64,000 nt of DNA, from contig NC_086247.1 in the NCBI RefSeq assembly GCF_021018805.1, forward strand, positions 150,067,285 through 150,131,284, written 5' to 3'. Within the stretch, counting starts at the first letter, position 1. The number at the start of each line of letters is the position of its first letter. The stretch is from Prinia subflava. Lineage: Eukaryota; Chordata; Aves; Passeriformes; Cisticolidae. The notes under the pieces are model-generated. The model saw nothing but the letters and a program-made list of their open reading frames with translations. It was not told the DNA's origin and searched no databases. Of the stretch, positions 14,101-29,100 are shown piece by piece. A program made the translations under genes and the position numbers.

Positions 14101-17100
14101 TCTGCAGCAGGCTGGACGTGAAGAAGCAATTAAGGTGAAAGCCAACATGCTTCTCCTTGGCCTTCCTAGGGAAACTTCTCCTTGACCTTCCTAATTAGCA
14201 AATCAAGAACCAGGTGTACTGTGAGAAATTGCAAACAACCCCTTTATTTGATCTGAGAACAGACCATGTTGTTCCCTGACTCTGTTTCCTACCACCAGCA
14301 TCCTGAACTGCCTCGTGTGCAGGGTGTCAGAGCTGGGCTTCCACAGAGGGAAACAGCAGCAAAAGGAAAAAAAGGCAAAGTTTTCCAGCAGCTGACTGCA
14401 GCCTGGGTCAGAGGTGGGCAGAAAGAGCTTCTGATTGCTGCTAGAGAGAGGATGTCTTGCTAATCATTTCCACCAAATGATCTTAATTGTGTGATTTGAC
14501 AGAGAAATAGAAACCCCATCCTTTGACTTGCAAAATCGTGAGATCTGGAAAGGCAGAAAGAAAATCACATCAACTCTCAGTAAAGGTGGCCTCACTGATT
14601 CCAAAATGGATGTCTATAAATAGCCCTGGTAAAATTCAGAGTAGCTTTCTGTTGATTTATTGTTTTTCTCTATCCATACGGTGGTATTTTTCCTCTGGGA
14701 TGCACAGAGACACTATTTTCTGATTCAAAGCATGAGACAAACAATTAGCATTAACAATCATAATAATGTGCCAGCATGGTTGAAAGCTCGCTGAATTAGT
14801 TGAATCATCTGCATAGAATAAATTGCAAATGAACACTTTATTAAGGAAGCTTGGAAACCTTCTATTAATTCATGTAGTATTCCATTAATAATGATATTCA
14901 ATTAAGACTGCTGTCTCTAAGTCTCTCTGGAAACAGCTGATAGGAGAAATAGGAGTGCACTTTGCTGGAGCCCTTCCCTTTCCATGACTGCAACACGCCA
15001 GAAAGAGAATCATGGACTTAAAAAACTATTTCCCCTCTTTAGTCTTTTCTAGGGGAGGCAAGGCACATGTACAACCCATAAATGGCACAGAGTGGGAAGA
15101 ATACCTCACAGCAAGTTATTTCCCAGGCTCTGTGCCTGTCAGGGCCTATTTGCTTTCACCCACATGGAAGCCTTCCCCTGAGGTCCCCATGGTTTCCCCT
15201 GTGTGCTCCATCAGTGCAGTTATTCTGAACTCCTAATGCTTCCAGATGGGAACAGCAGCTGGAGAGGCTGGCAGGGAAAATCAGCTCCTTGGTGGCAGCT
15301 GCCTGGGGGAATGTAAATATTCCCACAGGAAAAGCAAGGGGAAAAGCATGGGAAGAATGGAAGGAAGTGACAGCTTTATCACAAGGACAGAGGGAAATGC
15401 TCAGGTGAAGAGGAGAAGCAGTAGCTTCCATGAGCATTTAGGATGTGCAGAGACCCTAAAAATAAACCCATTGTGGAACCGTCTGTGCATTTGTCTTTTC
15501 CAAAGCTTCACTCTCCTGCCTTCAGGCCAGTTTTTAATGGCAGGACATGGGGCATCCTGCCTGCTTCAGACACAAAGGCTTTTCAGCACGGGTGTTCCAG
15601 GGGTGGGAAGGATGCAGCCAACACAACACACAACAGCCCCAGACTGGCTGTGCTCACTGCTTAAACTGGGGATCATTGAAACCCAGCCCCTGCATACTCC
15701 AAGAACACAACTCCAGCCTTGACTGTGCCATCAAGCCATCCACTGGAGAAAATTCCAAATTTTCACAAGAATGATAAAAATACAGATGACTTCATTTAGT
15801 GCAGCATGTGATTGTGGCTGAAGAAAAAGATTCAGGACTCTGCTCTCATTTGCTCTGCTAAACAGTAGTGAGATGCCAATAATTTTTGAACAAAGAGGAA
15901 ACAGGGCTGCAAAGTATCTTTTTGAGCAGAGAACAGCTTGCAGCTCAGGTTTTCTGACACAGGTTATAAGTTCACACTGTGGAAGGGGGAATGTTTTCCA
16001 TGGAGATTGACCACTGCAGTGGGATTGCACAAATCAGAGACAGGACTTCAGAAACCAGACAGTGAGAGCTCAGAGTAGTTGAACTGGATTACAACTACTG
16101 TTTGGGAATTAGGAGTGCACAGCATGTCCTCATTCATAGTCCCCTTGTGGGATTATACAAAAAAAAAAAAAAAGAAAAATCTGAAACTAAATTAATTTAA
16201 ATGATCACCTAGAGAATTCAAAGGTTATGCCTTTTTTTTTTAAACTTTTAATACAATTACACAATTAGCAAAGTTTATTACATTTTCTACATTTGCAGAT
16301 CCTGTGGTGATAAACCAAGGAGGAAAGTCTGAGCTGCTGATGCTGCTGTTCACACTCTCCTTGGCCTCATTTACACCAAGACATGGTGTGAAATATTTAA
16401 TTATTTTGGAGCATTTGGCCAGGAATTCAGGATATACTGGAAACCTCCCAAATAATCATTCCTGTGCTTGGTCTAAATTCCTCATTCTGATGGTGCTCAC
16501 TGGGCATGAGGAAATGTGTCCAGTGGCTCAGCCTGGGCACATCCCCAGGGAAGTTACTGTTCCCATAACAGGCAGAGGCTGCCAGGGGTGTCCACGGCCC
16601 ATTTAGGGGTGACAGAAATGTCCACCTCTCCCCTCTCTCATGTTTCAGCTGACAGAGCAATGTGAAGCAGCAGAATTCACAGAACCATAGAATTGTTTAG
16701 CTTGGAAAAGCCCTCCAAGATCATCAAGTCTAACCATTGACCCAGCACCACTAGACCCTGTCCCCAAGAGCCACATCCACATGTTTTTTGAGCATTTACA
16801 GGGCTAGTGACTCTGTCACTGCCCTTGGCAGCCCATTCCAATGCCTGACCACCCCTTCAGTGAAGACATTTTCCCTAATATCCAACCTAAACTTCCCCTG
16901 GCCCAGCCTGAGGCCGTTCCCTCTCCTCCTGTCCCTGTTCCTGGGAGCACAGCCCAATCCCCCTGGCTGTCCCCTCCTGTCAGGAGCTGTGCAGAGCCAG
17001 AAGTTCCCCCTGAGCCTCCTGTTCTCCAGGCTGAGCCCCTTTCCAGCTCCTTCAGCTGCTCCTGGTGCTCCAGAGCCTTTCCCAGCTCTGTTCCCTTCTC

Positions 17101-20100
17101 TGGACATGCTCCAGCATCTAAATTATCTTCCAGATTAGGCAGAAGAGAAGGTTCCTGAGTTCTGAACAACCACACTGGAGTTAGTGAGGAACCTACATGT
17201 GCAATTCCATGGGTGAAAACTGAAATTGAACCATTTAGCACTTGAACAGCTGCAGGTGCATCTGCAGTTCATACCTCTAAACATCATCTTGAAAATGCAC
17301 TCTCTGATTTTCCTTCCCAGAGATGACTCAGAAGGTGTTGTTTTTTTTTATTTTTTGATCAAATTGTACTCCTAAGCATGATTCATATATAAACTGCAAA
17401 GACTCAACTTTGTTTTCCTCCTTTCTCTGAAATCTTGGAAAAGTTGTGATGTTTTCTCCACTGTTCCCAAAACCACCCCATCATCATCATCAGTAGAACA
17501 CAGACAAGTTTTAGCTTGTCAGTCAATATAGATCTAGATCTTGTAAGAGCAGTTCTATAATTAGAATTCAAACAAGTTCACATCCATCTCCAAAAACACA
17601 GAGCCAAAATCTTGGCAGCAACAGAAATGTACCAGCAGTAACATATTTCTAGCACAGGATAGGAAGCGGCCTCCAAACCTCATGTCAAGAAAGGAACTGA
17701 CCAAAAGCATTTCATAAATTCCTGATACTCTAGTTTGACTCCAACTTGAATTTTTTCCTCTACCACACTGCTCTGGGACCCCTCAGCTCTGTGGGCTGGA
17801 AAACATCCTTTCATATCCACTCACAAATCCATCTGTAAAGCACCTATACACATTTTTTCTTGCACTGACACTGCCCTTGATCACAAGCAGCTCTTCAGTT
17901 TTCATTGTTTATCCAATGGTGATGTATTTATAGACAGCAACAACACTCCTCAGTGGCTTTCTTTGTGCTAGATTACAATACCATGATTTCAGATGCAGCT
18001 TGTGAAACCTTTCACATTTTAAGAACAGAGCTCTCTGGACACACTTTCAATTACTGGTTTTATTCCAGGAGCTCATGAGGGCCGTGCTCTTGGAGGTTTT
18101 ATTTTGTATGGGGTAGGCTCTATACAAAGAGTGTAAAGGACAAGTCCTACAGACTTGTGAGATGAAGAGGGGCTGAGTAAAGGCAGTGGGAAGCAAAGGC
18201 AATGGCCTGGGGTTAATCAATAGGAAAAATGTTTCTGGTTTTCATCTGAGTTCATTGGATGAGGCTTTTCACAGAGATGCAGGCAGCACAGGCACTTCAG
18301 ATGTTCTGTATTTAAAGATGGCCCCCTCACTGGGTTTGTTCTTTTTCACAGAGCTCCATGATTTTCATTCCTGCCTTTCTCTGTGGACTCTGCTGTGGAC
18401 TGTCACAGGGTGGGACAGAGCTGTGTTCAAACCCACAGCCACTGCACCCACCCCAGGATTTGTGGTGAAGTTCAAAATTGCCACATGCCTGAGTCATGAA
18501 TGAAGGCTCTGCTATGAAGTGGCAGATGGAACAGACTGAGCTGTGCTGGGTGGGAAGGCAGGAGATGAGGAGGGGACATGGAGCAATGACATGAACTCTG
18601 CTAGGCGATGTCCTGACCTGGACTTGCTCTTTTCTCTTGCTCCCCTACATGAAAGGATTGTGCCTTAGATGTGGAGCCTGCTCTGCTCTAACCACATCAG
18701 ACACCTCAACCTATTAAATGCAAACCAGCACTAATTGTGCAGGTCTCCTCCCCAATTGAGATATCCTCAGTTCACAGGTTCTGAGAGCTGTCTCATCACT
18801 TTGCTCTATGAAACCTGCTCGGTATTGATGCTCTGCACTTCTCCTGACACATTTCTACAAATCATTTAATCAAATTATTCCATTCTTACAGAGGCCTGCA
18901 GCAGCAATCCTGCCAATCCTGCACCAGACTGAAGAGCAACAGGGTAGTTCAAAGGAGCTTGGAACAGGAGAGGATAAAGGAAAGTAGATTGGAGATGGCT
19001 GGAGGGGGGAAAGGAAAAAAAGAAGTGACCATATTGTTTTAGCAAAAAAATGTTCCAGTCTTTTTGGGAGAAATAATATGTGTGATTTAGGAAGTCTGTA
19101 TGTAATCATAAGAAAGAACAGGGACACTGCCTCAGACCTACGAGAAAAAACAGTATCAGATGCTTTGCTGGGGAAATAGAAAGAGCTAAATTTAAGGGCA
19201 ACAGGAAGGCAGAATTTCCCTCAAAACCTCAATTTGCTTTCATTGCCACCATAGTAGTGACAAAAGCTGTTATGACAATGTTTGTGGGTTTGGTTGTTTT
19301 TAGAGCTGCCTTTATCCAGCAAGGACATGTCATTTTTAATCTCCAGCCTATCTTCCTGTCAGCACGGTCTTTTATTGGATTCAGAACTCAGCAGGGACGT
19401 GGATGCTTCCCAGAACAAATACCTTTCTTCCCCTACTTCTTCTCTGATAACCACTGCACAAATAAAGCTTCTTCTGATGGAATCCACCCAGGTCACTGCT
19501 GGCCACTGCCAGCACATTGTTTAATAACAAGGCAGGAGTTTTACAAAGGACTCTTTTTCTACCTCAGAGGATGCTCTAACAGCACAGTGACAAGGGAAAA
19601 TCCAGGACAAAGCAATCTGGGTTTCTGCATTATCAGCAACAGCAAAGGAAAAATGTGATTTGAAAGAAGTATTTTAATACTTCACTTTTTTATTATTATT
19701 ATTTTCTTTTTCTTCAGCTTGATTGGTATTGCTGATAGGAGGATTCCTCCTTTGGAAAATTTCTGCTTCAGCAGTGTGAGACTGTGATTCAGCGGGATGA
19801 TGAGGCTGAGTCAGTGGGAGCTGCCTGTGTGCACCTGAGGGAAGGAGCAAACCTTGACTATTAATGAGAACAGACAGACTGGGAGAACCCCAGCAGTGCA
19901 GATCCATCCAACAATGCCAAGGGAAGGACCCTGAGCAAATCCCTCCAGGGCCTGCACTGGAGATCAAGCCACCTCTACAGAACACTTTGTGCACAAATTC
20001 GTGGTTTGTCCTTCTTGGTGTATTCTTTTTTGTTTGTGAGTTTGTTTGGTTTTGCATGGTACAGACAGCACGGCTCTCACAATTTCAAGACCACCTACAT

Positions 20101-23100
20101 TTAGATCTTGAGAAACTGATGTTGACTTGGACCTTCAGGAGCTGCCTCAGGGACTCGGTGGCATTCAGCCACTGTGCCAGCAACCATCAAGCCCTCTCCT
20201 TCACTTTTTTATCATTTTGGTGTTATATGAAATGTTTACTGGCTTGTTTGTCATTGCACAGCTTCAGATGTGACAGAACTGGAGAAAACCAGGCTAAAAT
20301 GGGTCTTGACAAGAAAAGGAGGCCCTGGCTGAGCTCTCATCCCCTCCCAGCAGTGTTGAGGGTCTCATGGACACAAATGGCAGATTATTTCATCACCTGC
20401 TGCTACATCTGAGCTTCCTGACCCTTAAAACTGGTGTGAGATTCCTCAGTGTTCAGGGCAGTAGGACTTCTCTGCTAAATGGCGGGTGGGTTGTGAATGA
20501 AGGATGAAGCTCTTAAGGAATTGAGGAAGAATGAAGCTGGGTGCAAGGTGACAGGATAAATTTAGAAAAATAGGGTTGAGATCCAGTTCCTTCCCCCTTC
20601 CCACTTCAGCCCAACTGAGGACTAAGTTGGAGGAATAAGTCCCACTGGGCTGGGGCAGCACCAGTGATGGTGAAGCTCATTTCCAAAAGCAGAACACCCT
20701 CCTGACCAGCTGAACAACACAGCAATACCTTTTGCCATGCCAGTCAAATATTTTACATGCTCCTAAAACACCCAGAGTGAGGCCCCAAAGCCCTGCCAGC
20801 AGTTTTTTTTCCAGAAGAGCAGTAATGCTCACACCTCCCCCTTGAGACAGGGCTGCCTTTGGGATCCACCTGCACTGACAGAGCAAAGGAAAACTGAGCA
20901 GATCGTGGTGGAGAAGCATAAAAATTGGGAGCAGATGTAAAACCTGAATCTTCCCGGATGTCTCCTCTATTTTCACCCTCAGCAGGGACTCGTGGAGTGA
21001 GGTAGATGGATGGAGTGGGGCAGGAATAAGGAACTGTCAGATTTCTATTTCGGGTCAAGATCAGGAGGAGCTATCAGATTGTATTTTTTTTGCCACAAAT
21101 TACCTAAATTATCTCCGTTCACCCAATTCCATCATACCTTCTTCCATCCAAAATAAAACAGCATTAGAAAAAAAGCCCCAAATAATAGAGATTGATTATC
21201 AAAACTGATTTGTTGTTGTGGCACTTTATAGAGGCAAATAGGATGAAGATGTCCATAACCCAAAATCTGGGTAGTGACAACCTGCAGTGAAACATGAATT
21301 TGGGTTGCATTCACTGGAACATCCTTAGAACTTTGGAAAATGGATGTGTATCAACAGACCCTGAGGAATCTCATCCTGGTTAGCTCTGGCTGCACACTGG
21401 ACACGTTTTGCATGACACAATGTGAATTTGAAAAGATGGGCTACCTTAATTCACAGCACGTACAGGGAAGTACTTGACTGCCACTACTCAGTTGTTGTTT
21501 TTAATGTTGAAGCTGACTGCAAAATTTAAACCTTAAGGTTTAAATAACAGAAGAACAATTTAGAAGAATTCAGCTGAGCCACCTCCGTGTTTGAAGTTAG
21601 ATACATTTATTGCCATCCTACCTAATTGTTTTTGTGTTATTTACTCAAGGATTTATAAAAGACTGAGCATGAAAGCAAGGAATATAGTTACTGCAATGAA
21701 TAATTTGCATTCTTTATTCAGTGCAAATTAATTCAGGTCTCCAAGCACTGTGAGAATTCGTTTTATATGCACTGTAGAGGGCTTGAAATGGAAGTTTAAA
21801 TTGATGCATCATAAAAGTTCCCATTTAATGTTTTAAGGTGGGGTTTTTTTGTTTAGCATAGATATAGATGTTTATAAATGCTGGAGTGTGAGAAGATTCC
21901 TACTATTATTATTAAAGGCCTTGTTAGGAATGCTCAGAAGACTTTGCTAAGACTTTAGGGATGCTCTGTTCAGGAAAACAGTAACTCTTGCACTGTCAAT
22001 CATCCTGTTGTAATCCTGGGCAGGGGAAGGATGTCGTCCCACCACAGTTTATCCTCTGCTACTAGGACAAGGTTTTTCTTAAGGATTATCATTGCACAGC
22101 ACTCAGTGGAGCTGATTTTAAGTTTAAGCTGAACTCTCTTGGACAAAACAGCACAAATTATACAGAAATGCCAGTCATGGAATCCAAGGAATAATACATT
22201 ATTAACCCACCAGGCCAATCCTATGAAAATATATTCCTGTGATTCAGGCTGTGGACATACACATGATGACTCATGCACATCTCCTTGTTTTCCACTGATT
22301 TGCCTTTCCTCCTGTCCTTTCTCTTCCCTGTAGCCCTAACTCTGCTTTCACTGACATCTCTGTTTGCCAAGCTCCCTTCTGCATCCTGGACCAGATCAGG
22401 GAGGGGTTTCTATGCAGGCTCCTTGATTTGAATTCATCATTTCATGAGCACTGCTGGGGATTAAGCTCCACTAATGATGTTCCTCTTCTTATTTAAGAAA
22501 ACTTCTAAGCCCTTTAATGAAAGAAAAACCAAAATTAACCCAAAGCAAAACGGAAAGATTTTGTTCTGTCTCCTTTGGTTTAGATCTGTGTTTTAGCTGT
22601 CAGGGAATGCAAGACATCACCATGTTCTGCCTTGTGAGAAAACAAAATGTGCCCCCAAAACTTGCAACTTGACACACTCAGATCCCATAATGAAGAACAC
22701 TGCTCACTGAATTTGTTTTGCTGCATCAATAAATCATATTCAGTTCCTTCCCTGAATTCAAAGAGATTTTAGCTCCTATGCTCAGGAGGAGCTCATTATT
22801 CAGCAAAACCACGGCTGTGCTCAGGAACATAAAAGCCACCACCAATTTCAGGACCATCCACAGCCTGGACAGAGCCATGAGAGGGCTGCAGCAACCCAGA
22901 AAGCGTCACCCAAGCAAGTTAGAAACATGCAAACACATTACTCACCTCAAGCACAAGAAAAGCATAAAGGCAACTATAAGGGCCCCTACTGAAATACAGT
23001 GCCCCAGGTAGTTTATGATGAGAGCAATCTTGTAATGGAGCGCATACTTCCTCTGGAGGTAAAGAGATAACAGGATTAAATCAGCATCAGTCTCCAAGCA

Positions 23101-26100
23101 CGGGAATTCAGGAACAGTTTATCACTTCAGAAAACAGTCATGACTTTTCTCAACTTTACAATGACATAACAGTCCCAGGGCTGATGCCTCTGTGTAAGGC
23201 AAACACAAGTACAGGCTTGGTGTCATTTCAGTTTAGGATACGTCCATAGTTTCTTAAAAATATCTGCAAAAAAAGTCTCTGCTTTTCCCTTTTTTTTTTT
23301 TCCTTTTTTTCCCATTTCCTCAGGTTTTCTTATTTTAAACCTTTGTCATTTTAGGCAAAGAAACCTACTAAAGACATCTCAGAGTTTCAAAAGTTACAAA
23401 ACATTATTTTCTTAGGAAACAGCATGGTCTTAATGAGCCAGGTTATGCCATTTTCCTACTCAAATGGTTTGGTTTTCACACAAAAATGTCAGTAAGAATA
23501 AATAACAAGCCCTCCCAAACAGGCAGATTTTCCTCTGAGGGACATTCCTTGCAGGCTAGGATCTTTATCCTTCCAACCCAGGGCAGAACCAATGCAGATT
23601 AAAAGAGCAGGAACCAGTGGTGTCCCTTCAGCTCTGACAAACCAGGGATCCTGCTGTTTTTAGCAGCAACCCAAATATGTGGTGAAATGTTCTCTGTTAG
23701 TGTCTATTTCCTAGGATGTGGGGGAGATTGTTGGTGGGTTCTTGATCCTGGAAACAAAAAAATAAGTATAGAAATGCTCCCATCTAAATCAGTGAATTTA
23801 GGGATTTAGTGACCAAAATTTGACCTTGCAGAAACATCTTTGTCATCTTTGTTGGTGGGCTGCTGTTGGCTTTGGAGAAAGGAGAAGCATCTCCTCTCTC
23901 TGCCTGGCTAGGAAGAACTAGAAAGACACTATTCAGATAAATACTGAAGCTGGCTAAAAAGAGGTTTGCTACTGGAAGACTAAATGCTTCTAAAAAATAT
24001 ATTTATTTATTAGTTTTGCCATTAATTTCTTTTCAAGTTAAGCAGATCTTTCCCCACATTGGGATGTTGCCCTCCTTCAGAAGAACAAGGCTCTTAAAAA
24101 CCAACCACCTACATTTCCTCCCTTGTGATAAAAATATGAAAGTAAAATCCTACAAATGGCATCATTTTTTTTTAAATTTTGGTTGTGTTTCTTTTTTTCA
24201 TTTTTTCCCCTAACAATTTCCCTTAACATTTTACTCCAGTGAAAGGAATTTGTCAGTGAATGAATGTTTGGCTGAAACTACAACCACCAGCTGTAGTTAA
24301 TCTGTTCCATTGTTCTGTGAAGACAAGCATCTTCCAGCACTCTGCCAGAGAGCCAGGGAGCTCTCTTGGAATCATTTTTGTGATTAAACCTGCCTGTATC
24401 TTCAGCTCACAGAGTAATGTGCTGTTTCTGGACAGAACTCAACCACACAGAGTATTTTTTACATCTATTATAAAATCCCCTAAAAGAAACTTCCCCATCC
24501 ATGGACTCATTTTCTGAATTGCCTGGAGGTGAAAAGAAAAAAAGCAACAAAAGGAAGGTAGGGAATGCAAATTCCATGCTGTGTTTTATTTATCCTTCAG
24601 TCGAGGGGGACACCTGAAGGGAAGGAAAGCTCCCTTGACCTGATGTGCCTACCTGTGCAATGCTGTTTATTCAACAATGCTTTGGCAAACTGCAGGGCTC
24701 ATTGACTCTCCTGCTTAATTCAGAGCCAGAGGATCACAGAACATCTCAAGGGATCCAAAAGGATCATTGAATCCAACTCACTGCTTCTCGCAGCACTATC
24801 AAAACCCAAACCATCTAAGAACTTTTTTCAGAATTGGTCATTTAGTGGGAGGAATCTCCTGGAAGATGACAAACCTTGTGTTTTCCCAGCACGAGGTTCC
24901 TGCTCTTTCAGTCTCACCCTCCTTTGGCTCTTTTGACCACTGTTTTAACTTCACTCAAGTTTTAAGAAGGTGTGGTTCAAAATAGAAGAAGATTAATCGG
25001 AAAAATAAAATTATCAAGCTCCTGTTGGATGCACTGATGCTGAAGGAAAAACAGGGACAACTTTCATATTTTCTGCTTCTGATGCTAACAAGGTTTCCTG
25101 AAGGCAAATTCAAATGTGAGAGAAACAAGAACTGCCTTGGTGCTTTATGGAAAACTAAGCTGACAGGGTGGCAAGATCACTTTCCAGCAGCCTGCATGCA
25201 ATCTGCATCTCTGCTGGAATGGGAGGCAACACCTCCAGGGCTGCAAAGCACGTGCCCAGAAAATCATGTGTTTGTTCCCCAAAGCTCAGCTCATGTAAAA
25301 TACTTGCACAGCTCTCTTCTGGCTCGCCCTCTTGGACACCGATACATTTAAAATGTCAACAACCTTCTCCCGTTACCCAATACCCTCCTACTTTCAGGAA
25401 AATGCTTCACTTCACTAAAACAAAGATTTAAATTCTGTTCAGGCTTAGGAGGGGGGTTGCTAGATTAGAAATGAGCTAGAGAAGATCATAAAATCCTGGA
25501 ATGGTTTGGGTCAAAAGGGACTTTCATGATGATTCCTGCCACGGTCAGGAATGCCAGCTACTAGACCAGGTTGCTCAAAGCCCCTGAGCTGGTCCAACCT
25601 GACCTGGAACACTTCCAGGGATGGGGAATCCAGGGATGGGGAATCCAGGGATAGGGAATCCAGGGATGGGGAATCCAGAGATAGGGAATCCAGAGATGGG
25701 GACTCTAGAGAAGGTTTTACCCCCTGACAGCAGGTCACACCACTGCAATCCCATTCCCTGACATTAGACGTGACAATCACATTACCCCAGGCAGGGCAGA
25801 GGTGTCTCCCAGGAGCTTCTAGCAGGTAAACTGAGGAATGACAGCACAATGTCTTTACCTGCACTTACTTTGCACATCTAAGGCATGGTGGGCAGGCTTC
25901 AGGCTAATGACAGAGTCATTCTGTCTAGGGTACTTCTCCCCTTGCCTCAGCTAGAATGTGACTGCTTAACCTTCCCTAAACAATTCAGGAGTGATTTGAA
26001 TCAATAACCACCTAATAGAAGCACTCTTGGGCCATCTGACAAGGATCTTGCCTCCTCTAACAGAACTTACTGACAGGTCCTGCCAGTATTTACAGCTCAT

Positions 26101-29100
26101 GTCTCCCTGGGAGGCTCCACACGCCATCCCCACTCAGTCACTTCCAATTTCCTCCTGGTGCCAGGATGATCTCAGCACCAGCACAGCTTAAGGACACCTC
26201 TCCAAAGACTTTCAGAAGCAACTGGGAAGTTTCAGTGTCATCCCAGATGACTCTGACCTCACTGCTTTCCCGTTCTGAGCCAGCTGGGAGCTGCTGAGGC
26301 TGATGTGACCGTGCTCCTGTGCAGGATACATTAGTCTGAGCACAGCGTGGTGCTAACTCAGCTGCTCAGCTTGAAGCCACCTCAAAACATCAGCAGAAGC
26401 AAATTCACGTACAGCTGCCACAGACCACAACACCAAAGTTCCTGATTTATAGCTCTTTTTGGAGGCTAAGATGTATCTTTTGCTGCCTGAGACGCTCACT
26501 TTTCTTCTAAGAAGAGCAGAGATTGGTGTCGGATGCAGTGAAGGCCCTTTCAACACAGGAGCTTGTAGGCTGAGGAGAATCTTTCCATTTGTCACATATC
26601 ATGCCACCAAAAAGCCAGCTGGATCAAAATTATTTCTATATCTTGCTCCTGTGCCTGGAGGAGGAGCAAACTGTTTGTTCAGAGAGTGAAATTCATGAGG
26701 ACACCAACACTTGGGTACCCACCCAAGGCAAGGGTCAGAAGTAGTTGTGCACACGCAGGCCCCTTGTGTCCCCTGAGGTGCACTGGGGACACCTGGAATT
26801 CCCAGCTGGTCCTGGTGACTGACCTCCATGGCTGCTGCTGAACCACAATTTTTAAGGTTGGAAATGACCTCTAAGATCATTGACTCCAACCATTCCCTCA
26901 GCACCACCCTGTTCACCACTACACCCTGTGCCCAGGTGCCTCATCCATAAGTTTTTTGAACACTTGCAGGGATGGTGACTCCACCACTGCCCTGGGCAGT
27001 TCCAATCTCTGACCACCCTTTCAGTGAAGAAATTTTCACTAATACCTAATCTAAACTTCCCCTGGCACAGCTTAAGGCCATTCTCTCTCCTCCTGTCTGT
27101 TCCTGGGAGCAGAGCCTGACACCCCTGGCTGTGCCCTCCTGTCAGGAGTTGTGCAGAGCCACAAGGTCCCCCTGAGCCTCCTTTTCTTCAGGCTGAGCCC
27201 CTTTCCCAGCTCCTTCAGCTGCTCCTGCTGCTCCAGCCCCTTCCCCAGCTCTGTTCCCTCCTCTGGACATGAAGGACACGGGTATTCCAAAGGGGAGTCA
27301 CCTGCCAGATGCGTTGACTCACTGGGACACTTTAACTACACCACACAACTACATTTAAGGAACTAGAGCTCAGCCAGAGCACTGAATCAGTCCCAGAGCA
27401 GAGTTTTATCAGCTACTGCCACAGGTCTTAACCACAAGCAGAGCAATGATGCATTAATAAAACCCAGTGAATGTGTGTTACTGAGCTGATGCCCCCTAAG
27501 ACTGACCCACAGCTGAAAAAACCCTAAAATTTCTATTGCTACTTTACCAGAGCTCTGTGATAAAGCATGGGATTGATGTTGCAAAGTCCTGTTCCTATCC
27601 CCTGTTATCAATCACCAAATTAAAACCATGTGATTCTTTAGCACTCTGCCTGTGAGTGGTCAAGCTTAAAAAGAGTGTTGGGTATTTTTGGATTAAAAAT
27701 AAACACAAATCACAGGGCATTCCCCCTGGCTGATGTTCAGCATCTGCAAAACTCAATAAATAACAACAGACCCACTTCTGTGCCTGAATCTCACCTTTAA
27801 TCAAAATGGAGCAAATCTGTGTGGGGATTGTTCCTTTTTTCTATTTTTTTTTTGAGATCACAAAGTATTCATCTGTAACACCGAGCATTATGAGAGATTT
27901 CAAAAATATTCACGAATATTAATATTTGCAAAGCTTGTCACAAATCTTTAAAGATCTAATAAATGAGTTTTTAAGCCTCTGTAAGCAAGGGTGGGGGAAC
28001 ATCTGCACTTTCATCTGTTTAAGAAACATGCTATTTAAGGAGTTTTAAGCTATCACCATAGCTGCAAAGTTTTTAAAAGCAAAAACAGAGCGAAGGGAAT
28101 AATCCTGTGCTCTAGTCACAACACTTCTCCAGCCTTTTCAAATAAAGCCCCTCTGTATTTGCTCGTGCACAGACAGCCACTGTTGGGAGCTGTGCAAACA
28201 CAGAACGAGTGGTGTTAAAATGCAGCAGCTCACTGCTCCCAGCTCAGGTTTCCTGCACCACCTAAACCACATCACAGACACCCAGTCTCTGCCCAGCTCT
28301 GCTCCCTGTTCTCCAAGCCAGCACTGGCTGCTCCACAGCCTCACTTTTAACACATGGTCAGTCTGTCTGTCCCTCCCAGTCCCCCAGCTTGTGCTGGCTG
28401 CAGCACTCCTGCAACAACGCACTGAGATGGTTTAGGGACCTGATTCATCCAAAAAAAATGACCCAGCAGCAAGTTAGCTTTTATTTCATTCATTTTAAAT
28501 GGGAATGAATTGTAAAGAGGGGCTGCACTGGGGTGGTGCCAACTTAGGTTGGCCCAAATTGCCATGGGAGCTTCTCCACCGTGCTAGAACACCTTGCTCG
28601 TCCCTCTGGGTGGCAGTCAGGTGCTGGCACAACTTTTCTTAATTCCTGGGAGCCTCCAGGAAAAGGAGGGGGGATTAAATTAGCCAGGGGGTAAGAACAG
28701 GTCCTCCTCAGCAGCTGGTGTGTTGTTATTTGCTTTCTGATTCACTGGTGACAACCCACACTGACCAAGCATGTGGATCTTACAGGATGGATGCTGCACC
28801 ACAGCCTAAACACATCCTGGCTCTTTGGGGGCAGCTTAACTCCAGAGAGTCCCTAAGTACTAAATGTGGGATCTCATCTTCCTCCTCTCTGTCCCAACTA
28901 CGAGGACAGAATGAATTAAATGAACCCCAAAACAACCCAATCTGAGCTGCTGGGCTCCATTCTGGCTCCTACAGGGAAAAGCCACTTCTGGCAGAGACAA
29001 CACAAAGGCTTTGTGGGGTTGTGTCCCACCACAGCACTCAACACAGGAGGAAGAGTATGAAGAGCATGAAGACTTAAACTGTGCAAGGGTGAATGTCTAC

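Larger units (their letters stand above)
7689..22945 (-). other. CRHR2 intron 4 (about 15.3 kb)
   Basis: A phase 2 intron (splits Arg144). Recognisable contents are a CR1 3' end at 9944-10016, an 8-bp tandem repeat at 13174-13229, a CR1 fragment at 13520-13965, a 25-bp-period duplication at 14150-14194, AT-rich unique stretches at 14735-14910 and 21690-21840, and a CR1 fragment at 16680-17118. The remaining sequence, including 7.9-9.9 kb, 10.0-13.1 kb, 17.2-21.6 kb and 21.9-22.9 kb, shows no gene or repeat that I can name. Confidence 0.93.

Noticed and set aside
15246..15722. 158-codon plus-strand open frame
   Set aside because: No domain or codon structure that suggests a protein; noncoding intron sequence.
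16788..17241. Overlapping frames of 100-140 codons on both strands
   Set aside because: They lie in a CR1 3' fragment, which does not encode protein in this part.
19864..20412. 182-codon plus-strand open frame
   Set aside because: No recognisable domain, biased by chance absence of stops, no splice partners; antisense within CRHR2 intron 4.
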